This document shows positions 8,506 to 16,101 of a DNA stretch of 51,256 nt, one piece after another (within the stretch, counting starts at the first letter, position 1; every line of letters starts with the position of its first letter). The stretch lies in the NCBI GenBank assembly GCA_035494735.1, contig DATJGS010000004.1, forward strand, positions 1 to 51,256, in the 5' to 3' direction. The translations under genes and the position numbers were made by a program. The notes below the pieces were generated by a model. The model did not search any database and had not been told where the DNA came from. It saw only the letters and a program-made list of their open reading frames with translations. The stretch is from DATJGS01 sp035494735. GTDB lineage: Bacteria > Eisenbacteria > RBG-16-71-46.

Positions 8506-9147
8506 ATGCGGGCGCCGCGCGCGTCCCTCGGCGTCGCGAACGCGACGCTCCCTCTGCGGGACGCTCCATCACCGATCCGGAATCGCGAGGTCCGGCCCTT
8601 GTCCGAAGTCGTTCCCGAGCAGGCGCCGCGGCGGCGAGAGGCCGCAGTGATCGTGCCTGTGTATCGCGACGCCGAGGGCGTCACGCGGCTCGTGCTCATC
8701 CGCCGCAGCGAGGGCGGGCGGCACGGCGGGCAGCTCGCGTTCCCGGGCGGCACGCGCGATCGCGGCGACCGCGACCTGTTGGCCACGGCGCTGCGCGAAG
8801 CGGAAGAGGAGATCGGGCTGGCCGCGGCAGCGATCGACGTGCTCGAAACGCTGACGCCGCTCGACACGCGCACGACCGGCTTCCACATCCAGCCGTTCCT
8901 CGCGCGGATCACGCGACCGGCGACCTGGCGTCTCGCTCCGGACGAGGTGGCCGAGGTGCTCGAGCCGGCGCTGGCCGACCTCGCGGACCCCAAGGCGCAC
9001 GGCGAGGAGGAGTGGCAACTCGCCGGCTGGCCGCGCGCGCATCGCGTGGAGTTCTACCGCGTCGGCCCGCATCACTTGTGGGGCGCGAGCTACCGCATGT
9101 TGTCGCCGGTCCTGCCGCGCCTGGTGGCCGGCGACTGGCGCTTGTGA
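8506..9147 (+). CDS. Nudix hydrolase, CoA pyrophosphatase (NudL)-like
   Basis: 213 aa with this start. The family signature RRSEGGRHGGQLAFPGG leads into a Nudix box ending LREAEEEIGL, with the one-residue longer spacing typical of NudL-type CoA diphosphatases, which cut CoA and acyl-CoA to phosphopantetheine and 3',5'-ADP. The C-terminal half (FYRVGPHHLWGASYRML) also fits. The start is uncertain: ATG 8482, ATG 8506 and TTG 8599 are all in frame and none has a good ribosome site; the conserved domain begins near 8640. It is transcribed divergently from the kinase. Confidence 0.8.
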   Translation: MRAPRASLGVANATLPLRDAPSPIRNREVRPLSEVVPEQAPRRREAAVIVPVYRDAEGVTRLVLIRRSEGGRHGGQLAFPGGTRDRGDRDLLATALREAEEEIGLAAAAIDVLETLTPLDTRTTGFHIQPFLARITRPATWRLAPDEVAEVLEPALADLADPKAHGEEEWQLAGWPRAHRVEFYRVGPHHLWGASYRMLSPVLPRLVAGDWRL

Positions 9148-9150
9148 AGC

Positions 9151-9166
9151 CGCGGGAAAACCCGCG
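9151..9166 (+). terminator. hairpin after the Nudix gene
   Basis: CGCGGG-AAAA-CCCGCG, a perfect 6-bp stem 4 nt after the stop codon. There is no T tract, so it may pause or protect the mRNA end, with Rho finishing termination. Confidence 0.35.
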
Positions 9167-9403
9167 CAACCTCACCGCACATCGCGCGTCCAGTGCCATG
9201 CGAGCGGCATTGCATCGCCTCTCGATCGATCGCGGACGGCATCCGTCGGGCGTCGGGGCCGTCGCGATCCATTGACCGGGCCGTGCACACTCGTTCCTGA
9301 TGCCAAGCCGCACGAGCTTGCCGCGTCGTCACGCGGTTCGCCCAGGGCGGCGCGGCGTCAGGGAGGGCCCGCGCCGCCCGGGCCAGCTTCCAGGAGAATC
9401 GCC

Positions 9404-10156
9404 TTGCGTCGATTCGTGGGTCATTCGCCGAAGCCGCCTGTCTCCGAGCCGCCGAACGCGGGGTTCGCGACCGCGCTCGTGTACGTCGTGTGCGGCGCCG
9501 CGCTGGTGCTGGCGCTTCTCGTCTCGACCGCGGTGCTCACGCGTGCCGACGACACGGGTGCGAAGCTGTCGGGCTTGTGGAAGCTGAACGAGAAAGAGAG
9601 CGAGTCCTTCCAGCAGAAGATGCAGGAACTGCGCGGTTCGGGTGGCGGCGGTGGCGGCGGACGCATGGGCGGCGGTGGTGGCGGCTTCGGGCGCCACGGT
9701 GGTGGTGGTGGCGGCGGTCGTGGTGGGTACGGGGGAGGTATGCGCGGCGGGTCGGGCGAAGATGGAGGTGGTCCGGGAGGAGAGCCCGGGGGCGCCTCTG
9801 GGGGAAACCCCGACATGAACGATCTCGTTCGCCCGCCGCTCATGCTTCTCGTCGAGCAGACCGACGCCTCGGTGATCCTGAGCGAGCGCGGCAAGACGCT
9901 CGAAGTGATCACGCTCGGCGACACGGCCGCGGCCGGAGCCTCGCTCGGCGACGCGCCGCGCGCGACCGGCGCGTGGCACGGCAGGAGCCTCGTCGCGACG
10001 CGGAATTCACCGCGCGGCGGCAAGATGACGCAGACGTTCACCGCCGCCGCGGACGGCAAGGCCCTGGTGGTCGTCACCCGCCGCGAACCGCCGGCCTCGT
10101 CGAACCGACCGGCCATCGAGCTCAAGCGCGTCTACGACCACTACGAAGGCGACTAG
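9404..10156 (+). CDS. exported Gly-rich protein with lipocalin-like repeats of strands
   Basis: 250 aa. TTG 9404 is preferred because AGGAGA lies 6 nt upstream. One membrane helix or uncleaved signal is at about 22-44 (VVCGAALVLALLVSTAVL). Next comes LSGLWKLNEKESESF, the G-x-W-x-L-N opening seen in many secreted lipocalin-like proteins of environmental bacteria. It is interrupted by a roughly 60-residue low-complexity Gly/Arg segment (about nt 9643-9830), after which beta-strands resume (LMLLVEQTDASVILSERG, GAWHGRSLVATRN). No function known. The Gly-rich insert looks like a flexible spacer. Convergent with the following lipoprotein gene. Confidence 0.6.
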   Translation: MRRFVGHSPKPPVSEPPNAGFATALVYVVCGAALVLALLVSTAVLTRADDTGAKLSGLWKLNEKESESFQQKMQELRGSGGGGGGGRMGGGGGGFGRHGGGGGGGRGGYGGGMRGGSGEDGGGPGGEPGGASGGNPDMNDLVRPPLMLLVEQTDASVILSERGKTLEVITLGDTAAAGASLGDAPRATGAWHGRSLVATRNSPRGGKMTQTFTAAADGKALVVVTRREPPASSNRPAIELKRVYDHYEGD

Positions 10157-10172
10157 AGCGAGGCGAACCGAA

Positions 10173-10197
10173 CGCCGCGCGAGGGAGAGGCGCGGCG
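10173..10197. terminator. hairpin between convergent genes
   Basis: CGCCGCGC and GCGCGGCG form a perfect 8-bp stem with a 9-nt loop between two converging genes. No T tract on either side. Confidence 0.35.
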
Positions 10198-10260
10198 GTC
10201 CCGCGGCGCATGGCGATCGTGCCGTGCGCCGCGCTCGCTTCCACGACGCGGCCCTCGCGC

Positions 10261-11394
10261 CTACTGCCGTGGCCTCGCGAACACCGCGTCCCACGCGGAG
10301 AGCGCGGGCTTGGCACGCAGCGTGGCGTCGACCAGGCCGAGGTACGCGAACGGCGCGACGCTGGTGTTGTAGGGCGGCGGCAGCGACGCGAGGTCGATGT
10401 CGGTGAACGGGATCTGCATCCAACCGATCGCGCCCACCCGGTCGCACAGCGCGGCCTGCTTCACGATGTAGCGGCGCTGCTTGTCGGGATCCGAGGTGAT
10501 GCCCGCCACGGAAGCCGACGACCAGCCGCCCTCGGTGATGATCACCGGAATCGGCGCGCCCTGGACGAGCTTCGAGTAGTAATCCGCCGGAATGTCCTCC
10601 GGCTTCGCGAATCCCGAGAGGTACGGGTACGACGACAGGCCCAGCACCTGCTCGAACGCGAAATCGATCCGGTCTTGGTCGATCCCCTGATACGTGGCCG
10701 GCGGCCCGATGTGCCCCCACGCCTGATCGACCTGGACGGACGTGACCAGCTTCACCGTCGCGTCCACGGCGCGCACGTCGGCGGCCGCGCTGTCCGCGAA
10801 CAGGATCTCGGCCTGATACAGCGGCGCCGGCGAGTACGCGCGCACGAGGTTCGTCTCGACGGCGAGCTCCAGATAGTCGGGACGCAGCAGCGTGTCGAGC
10901 GCGACGGCGTAGGCGCGGGCGAGCGCGCGCATCGCCGGCTCCGTCAGGCTGTGGCCGAGCGCCTTCAACGGGTCCGAATCGCTCGCGCGGTCGAGTCCGT
11001 TCAACGGATCGACGACGAGGAAGAGTTTGAGGTTCTGCGCACGAAAATACTGGGCGAGCACGAGCTGATTGCGGATGACGAGCGAGTCGGGGCGCAGTCC
11101 GGCGAGCAGAGAGTCCCAGGGCGGCTCGCCGCCCATTTGCGCGATGTCGGCGCGCGGCGTCCAGGTCTGGATGGCGCGCACGGCGAGCGCGAAGTCCGCG
11201 CTCGGCGGATTCGGGCTGAAGCCCATCGCGTACGTGCGCGGCGTGAGCGCGACCGGCGCGGTCGTCTTCCTGGCGCACCCGCCGGTGACGACGAGCATCA
11301 ACAGCGCGCCGAGAACGGCGTGCGCATGCACCCGCGCGCGCGTCCGCCCGCCGACGCCCTCACCGGGGCCGTTCTGTGACGTCGACCTGCGCAT
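10261..11394 (-). CDS. glycoside-hydrolase-like lipoprotein
   Basis: 377 aa. Signal peptide ending in VVTGGC, a probable lipobox with Cys as the lipid-carrying residue (the -3 position is Thr, so slightly atypical). The mature part reads like a TIM-barrel clan-A glycosidase: strand-helix repeats, a VETNL segment that could carry the acid/base Glu, and VIITEGGWSS, where Glu would be the nucleophile. GH53 and related families have similar motifs. Substrate is not predictable. No Shine-Dalgarno; GATAAT (minus strand, 11401-11406) lies 6 nt before ATG, fitting leaderless transcription. Confidence 0.55.
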   Translation of the reverse strand: MRRSTSQNGPGEGVGGRTRARVHAHAVLGALLMLVVTGGCARKTTAPVALTPRTYAMGFSPNPPSADFALAVRAIQTWTPRADIAQMGGEPPWDSLLAGLRPDSLVIRNQLVLAQYFRAQNLKLFLVVDPLNGLDRASDSDPLKALGHSLTEPAMRALARAYAVALDTLLRPDYLELAVETNLVRAYSPAPLYQAEILFADSAAADVRAVDATVKLVTSVQVDQAWGHIGPPATYQGIDQDRIDFAFEQVLGLSSYPYLSGFAKPEDIPADYYSKLVQGAPIPVIITEGGWSSASVAGITSDPDKQRRYIVKQAALCDRVGAIGWMQIPFTDIDLASLPPPYNTSVAPFAYLGLVDATLRAKPALSAWDAVFARPRQ

Positions 11395-11400
11395 AGCCGC

Positions 11401-11406
11401 ATTATC
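11401..11406 (-). promoter_or_regulatory. -10 box for leaderless lipoprotein gene
   Basis: GATAAT read on the minus strand, 6 nt from the ATG at 11394. No clear -35 is seen. See the finding on leaderless starts. Confidence 0.4.
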
Positions 11407-11562
11407 GACCGGGTCGGGCGGAGATTGTGTGGTTTTCGTTCCGTCTGGAATCGCGCTGGAAGTGCCGAGCATCTTCAGGCATACTGCTCGGCCGCTCATC
11501 AAACCCCCGGCGGGTTGGCGTTCGGAACGTCCGTCGCCGCCGCCGTCCAACTGAGGTGTGCC

Positions 11563-11799
11563 ATGAAAGCTGGAATCCATCCGGTCTACGAAACGACCCG
11601 CATCGTGTGTGTGTGCGGCAACGTGATCGAGACCCGATCCACGATCGCGAGACCAGAGCTTCACGTCGAAATCTGCGCCGCGTGCCATCCCTTCTTCACG
11701 GGCAAGCAGAAGCTCATGGACAAGGCCGGCCGCGTCGAGCGCTTCCGCAAGCGCTACCAGAAGGGCGAAGCCGCCCCGGTCGCGACCGCACAGAAGTAG
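11563..11799 (+). CDS. rpmE: 50S ribosomal protein L31
   Basis: 78 aa. Typical start MKAGIHPVYETTRIVCVCGN and the second Cys pair in EICAACHPFFTGKQK; with the CxC and CxxC pairs this is the zinc-binding (C+) form. The segment VERFRKRYQK is the conserved C-terminal helix, followed by a short Ala/Lys tail. The start has GAGGTG 4 nt upstream. It is followed by a hairpin and then the DUF1385 gene, prfA and prmC, a conserved neighbourhood. Confidence 0.97.
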   Translation: MKAGIHPVYETTRIVCVCGNVIETRSTIARPELHVEICAACHPFFTGKQKLMDKAGRVERFRKRYQKGEAAPVATAQK

Positions 11800-11809
11800 C
11801 TGCTTCGGC

Positions 11810-11849
11810 ACGGCTCCCCTCCGGGAGGTCGCTTCCGGTGGGGAGCCGT
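11810..11849 (+). promoter_or_regulatory. hairpin covering the start region of the DUF1385 gene
   Basis: ACGGCTCCCC (11810-11819) pairs perfectly with GGGGAGCCGT (11840-11849). The 20-nt loop has a further CCGG/CCGG pairing. The 3' arm contains GGGGAG, the best upstream ribosome-site-like sequence, and touches the alternative TTG start at 11849. It could be an attenuating terminator for rpmE or a switch on DUF1385 translation. Confidence 0.4.
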
Positions 11850-11863
11850 TGCCATGGAGAGCG

Positions 11864-12790
11864 ATGCCCTTCCTGCCCGTCGGCGGCCAGGCCGTCATCG
11901 AAGGCGTCATGATGCGTTCGCCGTCGCGCGTCGCGGTCGCGGTGCGCCGGCCGGACGGCGGCATCGGGTTCAGCGAACGCTCGTTCGCGTCCGTCACCAC
12001 GCGGCACCGCCTGCTCGGACTGCCCGTCGTGCGCGGCGCGGTCTCGCTGTTCGAGACCATGTACCTCGGCATCAGCGCGCTGAACTTCAGCGCCGAGGAA
12101 GCATCGCGCGGCGAGGCCGAGCAGCCCGCGTCCGCCGCCCAGGGCGCGGCGCAATGGGTCACGGTCGCGATCTCGCTCGGCCTCGGGGTGCTGCTGTTCG
12201 TCGTGCTCCCGGCCCGGCTCACGTCGTGGCTGGGTTTCCACGGACGCGTCGGGTTCGGGCTCATCGACGGCGTGTTCCGCCTCACGTTCTTCCTGCTCTA
12301 CCTCTTGCTCATCCGCCAGTGGAAGGAGATGGCGCGCGTGCTCGGCTACCACGGCGCCGAGCACAAGGCGATCCACGCCATCGAGAACGGCGCCCCGCTG
12401 ACGCCCGAGAGCGTGCAGACGTTCAGCCGGCTCCATCCGCGCTGCGGCACGTCGTTCCTGTTTCTCGTCGTCGTGATCAGCGTCGTCGCGTTCACGCTGA
12501 TCGGACGTCCGCAGACGCTCGGCGAGCACCTGCTGCGCGTCGCGTGCATGCCGCTCATCGCCGGCGTCGCGTTCGAGTTCATCCGCCTCTCGGGGCGCTA
12601 CGCCGACCGGCCGCTGGTGCGCGCGCTGGTGTGGCCGGGGCTCCAGTTCCAGCGCCTGACGACGCGCGAGCCCGACCTGTCGATGTGCGAGGTGGCGATC
12701 GCGGCGCTCGAGCGCGTGCGCGCGGACGAGGTGCTGATCCGGCTCGAGCGCGAGGGCGTGCGCAACGCCGAGGTCGCGTTCATCCAATGA
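11864..12790 (+). CDS. DUF1385 integral membrane protein
   Basis: 308 aa with ATG 11864; the beginning MPFLPVGGQAVIEGVMMRSP matches the usual N-terminus of this family. TTG 11849 would add five residues. Several membrane helices are visible (about 108-130, 142-160, 200-235). The conserved GYHGAEHKAIHAIE and SRLHPRCGTSFLF, rich in His and Cys, suggest metal binding. Function is unknown, but the gene is commonly found between rpmE and prfA, as here. Its stop overlaps the prfA start (ATGA), so the two are translationally coupled. Confidence 0.9.
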   Translation: MPFLPVGGQAVIEGVMMRSPSRVAVAVRRPDGGIGFSERSFASVTTRHRLLGLPVVRGAVSLFETMYLGISALNFSAEEASRGEAEQPASAAQGAAQWVTVAISLGLGVLLFVVLPARLTSWLGFHGRVGFGLIDGVFRLTFFLLYLLLIRQWKEMARVLGYHGAEHKAIHAIENGAPLTPESVQTFSRLHPRCGTSFLFLVVVISVVAFTLIGRPQTLGEHLLRVACMPLIAGVAFEFIRLSGRYADRPLVRALVWPGLQFQRLTTREPDLSMCEVAIAALERVRADEVLIRLEREGVRNAEVAFIQ

Positions 12791-13872
12791 TGGATCGCGC
12801 CATGCAGGACGCGCTGCGCAAGGTCGAGGAGCGCTTCGCCGAGCTCGACCGCCAGCTCGCGGACCCCGAAGTGACGCGCGACCCGCGCAAGATCCGCGAT
12901 CTGTCCAAGGAACGCGCGCGGTTGCAGGAGACAATGACCAAGCTCGCCGAGTACCGGCGCGTCGACGCCACGCTGACGGACGACGAGGCGGCCGTCGCCT
13001 CGGGCGACGCGGAGCTGGCCGAGCTGGCGCGCGCCGAGATGCCCGAGCTGGCGGCGCGACGCGAGCAACTCGTCGCCGCGCTCAAGAAGCTGCTCCTGCC
13101 GCGCGACCCCGACGACGACAAGAACGTCATCCTCGAAATCCGCGCCGGCACCGGCGGCGACGAAGCTTCGCTGTTCGCCGCGGACCTGTACCGCATGTAC
13201 ACGAAGCACGCCGAGACCCGCGGCTGGAAGCAGGAGATCATCAGCTCGAGTCCGTCCGAAGTCGGCGGCCTCAAGGAGATCATCCTGATGCTCGAGGGCG
13301 ACGGCGTGTACCGCGAGATGAAGTTCGAATCGGGCGTGCATCGCGTGCAGCGCGTGCCCGCGACCGAGGCGGCCGGGCGCATCCACACGTCGGCCGCGAC
13401 CGTCGCCGTGCTGCCCGAGGTCGAGGACGTCGACGTCGAGGTGCGCGAGCAAGACCTGCGCGTCGACGTGTACCGCGCGGGCGGCCCCGGTGGACAGGGC
13501 GTCAACACCACGGACTCCGCGGTGCGCATCACGCATCTGCCGACCGGCCTCGTCGTGACGTGCCAGGACGAGCGCTCGCAGATCAAGAACCGGGCGAAGG
13601 CGCTGAAGGTGCTGCGCGCGCGGCTCTACGACGCGAAGCTGCAGGAAGCGGAAGCCAAGTACGCCGCGCTACGCAAGTCGCAGGTCTCGACCGGCGACCG
13701 CGCCGCGAAGATCCGCACGTACAACTTCCCGCAAGGCCGCGTCACCGACCACCGCATCAACATGACGCTGTACCGGCTCGACGACTTCCTCGAGGGCAAC
13801 ATCGGCGAGATGGCGAACGCCCTGCTCGAGGCCGACGTCGCCGAGCGCCTCGCCGCCCTCGGCGCGAGCTGA
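12787..13872 (+). CDS. prfA: peptide chain release factor 1
   Basis: 361 aa, reads UAA and UAG stop codons. The stop-codon-reading tripeptide PAT lies in HRVQRVPATEAAGRIHTSAA (about 191-193), which identifies RF1 rather than RF2. The catalytic GGQ is in GGPGGQGVNTTDSAVRI (about 235-237) and is the residue set methylated by PrmC, encoded next. The coiled N-terminal domain 1 covers residues 1-100. ATG 12787 overlaps the preceding stop; a second ATG follows directly and would remove one residue. Confidence 0.97.
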   Translation: MMDRAMQDALRKVEERFAELDRQLADPEVTRDPRKIRDLSKERARLQETMTKLAEYRRVDATLTDDEAAVASGDAELAELARAEMPELAARREQLVAALKKLLLPRDPDDDKNVILEIRAGTGGDEASLFAADLYRMYTKHAETRGWKQEIISSSPSEVGGLKEIILMLEGDGVYREMKFESGVHRVQRVPATEAAGRIHTSAATVAVLPEVEDVDVEVREQDLRVDVYRAGGPGGQGVNTTDSAVRITHLPTGLVVTCQDERSQIKNRAKALKVLRARLYDAKLQEAEAKYAALRKSQVSTGDRAAKIRTYNFPQGRVTDHRINMTLYRLDDFLEGNIGEMANALLEADVAERLAALGAS

Positions 13873-13948
13873 GCGCACCCCCGGCCCGTCGTGCGCTTCG
13901 TTCGCGAGGCCGCGGCAACCCTCGTTCGCGTGCCCGCGGGCGCGCCGC

Positions 13949-13954
13949 TATCCT
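13949..13954 (+). promoter_or_regulatory. -10-like box before prmC
   Basis: TATCCT lies 7 nt before the prmC ATG. There is no Shine-Dalgarno, so prmC may have its own leaderless transcript besides read-through from prfA. Confidence 0.35.
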
Positions 13955-13961
13955 GCGCGCC

Positions 13962-14867
13962 ATGCCTGTCACCGTGCACGAGGCGTTGCGCGCCGCGCAC
14001 GGCGCGCTCGAGAGGCTGCCGAGCGGCGCGAGCGACGCCCAGGAGCTGGTGAGCCGCGCCATCGGCGTCACGCGGGCGCGCCTCCTCATGGAACGCACGC
14101 GCGCGCTCGCTCCCGAGGAGAGCCGGACGCTGGACGCGTGGCTCAGCCGCCGGCTCGCCGGCGAGCCCGTCCAGTACATCACCGGGCGCGCCGCGTTTCG
14201 CCACCTCGATCTCGAAGTCGGCCCGGCCGTGCTCATCCCGCGCCCCGAAACGGAAGGCCTCGTCGAGTGCGTGTTGGACGTGCTGGACTTGGAGGCCGCG
14301 CGCTGGAGCGCGCCGCGCGTGCTCGACCTCGGCACCGGCTCGGGCGCGATCGCGCTCGCCATCGCGTCCGAGCGACCGCGCGCGATCGTCACCGCCACCG
14401 ACGCGAGCCCGGCGGCGCTGGCGCTGGCCCGCGGCAACGCGGTCGCGCTCGGGCTCGAGGCACGCGTCACGTTCGCCGCCGGCGACTGGTTCGGCGCGGT
14501 CGCGGCCGACGATCTGTTCGAAGTGGTCGTCGCGAACCCGCCGTACATCGCGATGGGCGAACGCGACGCGCTGCCCGAGGACGTGCGCGCGCACGAGCCC
14601 GAGGAAGCGCTGTTCTCGGGAGCGAGCGGGCTGGAGGCGCTGCGCGAGATCGTCGACGAGGCGCCTCAGCACCTCGTGGCCGGCGGACTGCTCGCGCTGG
14701 AACTGGCCGAGGCCCGTGCCGGCGAAGTCGCAGCGTGGCTCGACGGCGCCCACGACTGGAGCGGCGTGGAACTGCGCGACGACCTGTCCGGCCGCCCGCG
14801 CGTGCTGCTGGCGCGGCGCGAAGCCGGCCCGGCGATCGCGCCGCGCCAGTGGCCGGAGGATCGGTAG
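13962..14867 (+). CDS. prmC: peptide chain release factor N5-glutamine methyltransferase
   Basis: 301 aa. Methylates the Gln of the GGQ motif in release factors using S-adenosylmethionine. The N-terminal five-helix domain (about 1-85) includes GEPVQYITGRAAFRHLDL. The methyltransferase core has LDLGTGSGAIALAIA (motif I) and the catalytic NPPY at about 192-195, followed by the typical EPEEALFSGASGLEALREI. It lies 89 nt after prfA, its substrate gene. The last 30 or so bases of the gene are copied again 69 nt downstream. Confidence 0.96.
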   Translation: MPVTVHEALRAAHGALERLPSGASDAQELVSRAIGVTRARLLMERTRALAPEESRTLDAWLSRRLAGEPVQYITGRAAFRHLDLEVGPAVLIPRPETEGLVECVLDVLDLEAARWSAPRVLDLGTGSGAIALAIASERPRAIVTATDASPAALALARGNAVALGLEARVTFAAGDWFGAVAADDLFEVVVANPPYIAMGERDALPEDVRAHEPEEALFSGASGLEALREIVDEAPQHLVAGGLLALELAEARAGEVAAWLDGAHDWSGVELRDDLSGRPRVLLARREAGPAIAPRQWPEDR

Positions 14868-14936
14868 GCGCTGGAGCAGCGCCCGCGAACGTCGCCTCGG
14901 CCCGTCGCGCCGCGCCAGTGGCCCGAGGATCGGTAG
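14836..14936 (+). repeat. 69-nt-spaced direct repeat of the prmC 3' end
   Basis: The 32 nt at 14836-14867, ending in the prmC stop, recur at 14905-14936 with a single mismatch. Between them is a small stem, GCGCT-ggagc-AGCGC (14868-14882). Confidence 0.85.
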
Positions 14937-14952
14937 CGTCGCGGCGGCGGCG

Positions 14953-15873
14953 CTAGTGGTACTTCGAGTCCATCTCGCCGGCGCGAATCGCGACCTTCAG
15001 CGTGTTCACCTTGCGCGGGATCGGGCAGTTGTAGTGATCCGAGAACGCGCACGCCGGGTTGTAGGCCGAGTTGAAGTCGATGAGCCAGCGGCCGTCGGGC
15101 AGCGGCTGCGGATCGACGTAGCGGCCCATGCCGTAGCTCTCCTTTCCGCTCGTCGCGTCGCGGAAGAACACGCTCACGTCGTGCTCGCCGACGCCGGGTT
15201 CGAGCAGGCGCACGGCTTCGAGGCGGCACGGCGTCGATCCCACGAGAAAGTCGAACCAGCCCTCGCGCACCGCGCGGCGCTGGTTGCCGCGCGTGCTCGT
15301 GATGATCACCGTGTCGGGCGCCGGATTCGGCGTGAGCGACAGCTCGTAGCGGTAGCGCAGGTCGACCGGGAAGACTTTGTTGCCGTGGTACGCGGCGTAA
15401 TGCGGGCTCTTCGGGTCGAACACGATGATCGCCGGGAAGCGCTGGTGCGACAGGCGCAGCGTGAAGCGTCCGATGCGGATGCTGCTCGGCCCCACGGTCG
15501 CGTCGCGCAGCCACGCGTCCTTGACCGCGAAGCGCGCGGTGTCGCCGAGGGCCTCCACGTGGAACGAGTCGCCGACCACGGTGACGCGCACGTGCCGTGC
15601 GGCCATCTCCGGGTCGTCGACGCGCACGTCGCATCCGACCTCGCGGCCGACCACCATGCTCGCGCGATCCCCGAAGTCCTGGCGCTGAACGGTCGCCAGG
15701 TACGACGTCGGCGAACTCTTCAGCCAGTCGGCCGTGTCCTTCCAGTCCTTCTCCTCGGATTTCCGGATCGAGTCGGCGACGGCGGGGGCCAGATGAACGG
15801 GCGGCAGGGCGTGAATCGCGGGCGCGGAAGGCGTGGCCGCGAGCGCGGCCAGAACGGCGAGGACGACGTTCAT
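14953..15873 (-). CDS. DUF1684 exported protein
   Basis: 306 aa. Signal peptide (MNVVLAVLAALAATPSAPA), then an all-beta domain. The strongest family mark is the C-terminal DFNSAYNPACAFSDHYNCP followed by a KVNTLKVAIRAGE ending, which is the DUF1684 signature. The middle carries RFPAIIVFDPKSP and RGWFDF-like strands. No enzyme activity is established for the family. The start has a good ribosome site (GGAGA, 3 nt spacing from the ATG on the minus strand). TATGAT on the minus strand at 15922-15927 is a likely -10 box. Divergent from murA. Confidence 0.85.
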   Translation of the reverse strand: MNVVLAVLAALAATPSAPAIHALPPVHLAPAVADSIRKSEEKDWKDTADWLKSSPTSYLATVQRQDFGDRASMVVGREVGCDVRVDDPEMAARHVRVTVVGDSFHVEALGDTARFAVKDAWLRDATVGPSSIRIGRFTLRLSHQRFPAIIVFDPKSPHYAAYHGNKVFPVDLRYRYELSLTPNPAPDTVIITSTRGNQRRAVREGWFDFLVGSTPCRLEAVRLLEPGVGEHDVSVFFRDATSGKESYGMGRYVDPQPLPDGRWLIDFNSAYNPACAFSDHYNCPIPRKVNTLKVAIRAGEMDSKYH

Positions 15874-15991
15874 GAGGTCTCCAGTCGGCGCGAATGGGGT
15901 CGAACGTGTGGAATCCGCCCCATCATAGGCCACGGGCCGCGCGGGACGCACGGGCGCCGCGACGGCCTCACAAGAAAATGACGCCGCCGGG

Positions 15992-16020
15992 TTGATTCTG
16001 CGGGGGGACGTGCCGATAAT
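15992..16020 (+). promoter_or_regulatory. sigma-70-type promoter of murA
   Basis: TTGATT (15992-15997), 17-nt spacer, GATAAT (16015-16020). It lies about 80 nt before the murA start, in the divergent gap with the DUF1684 gene. Confidence 0.6.
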
Positions 16021-16101
16021 CCCGTCGCGCCGAAACTCCTCGCGCTCCCCAACATTTCGCGGGGCTCACCCCTTCGCGACCAGCACCCAAGGACGGCACA
16101 C

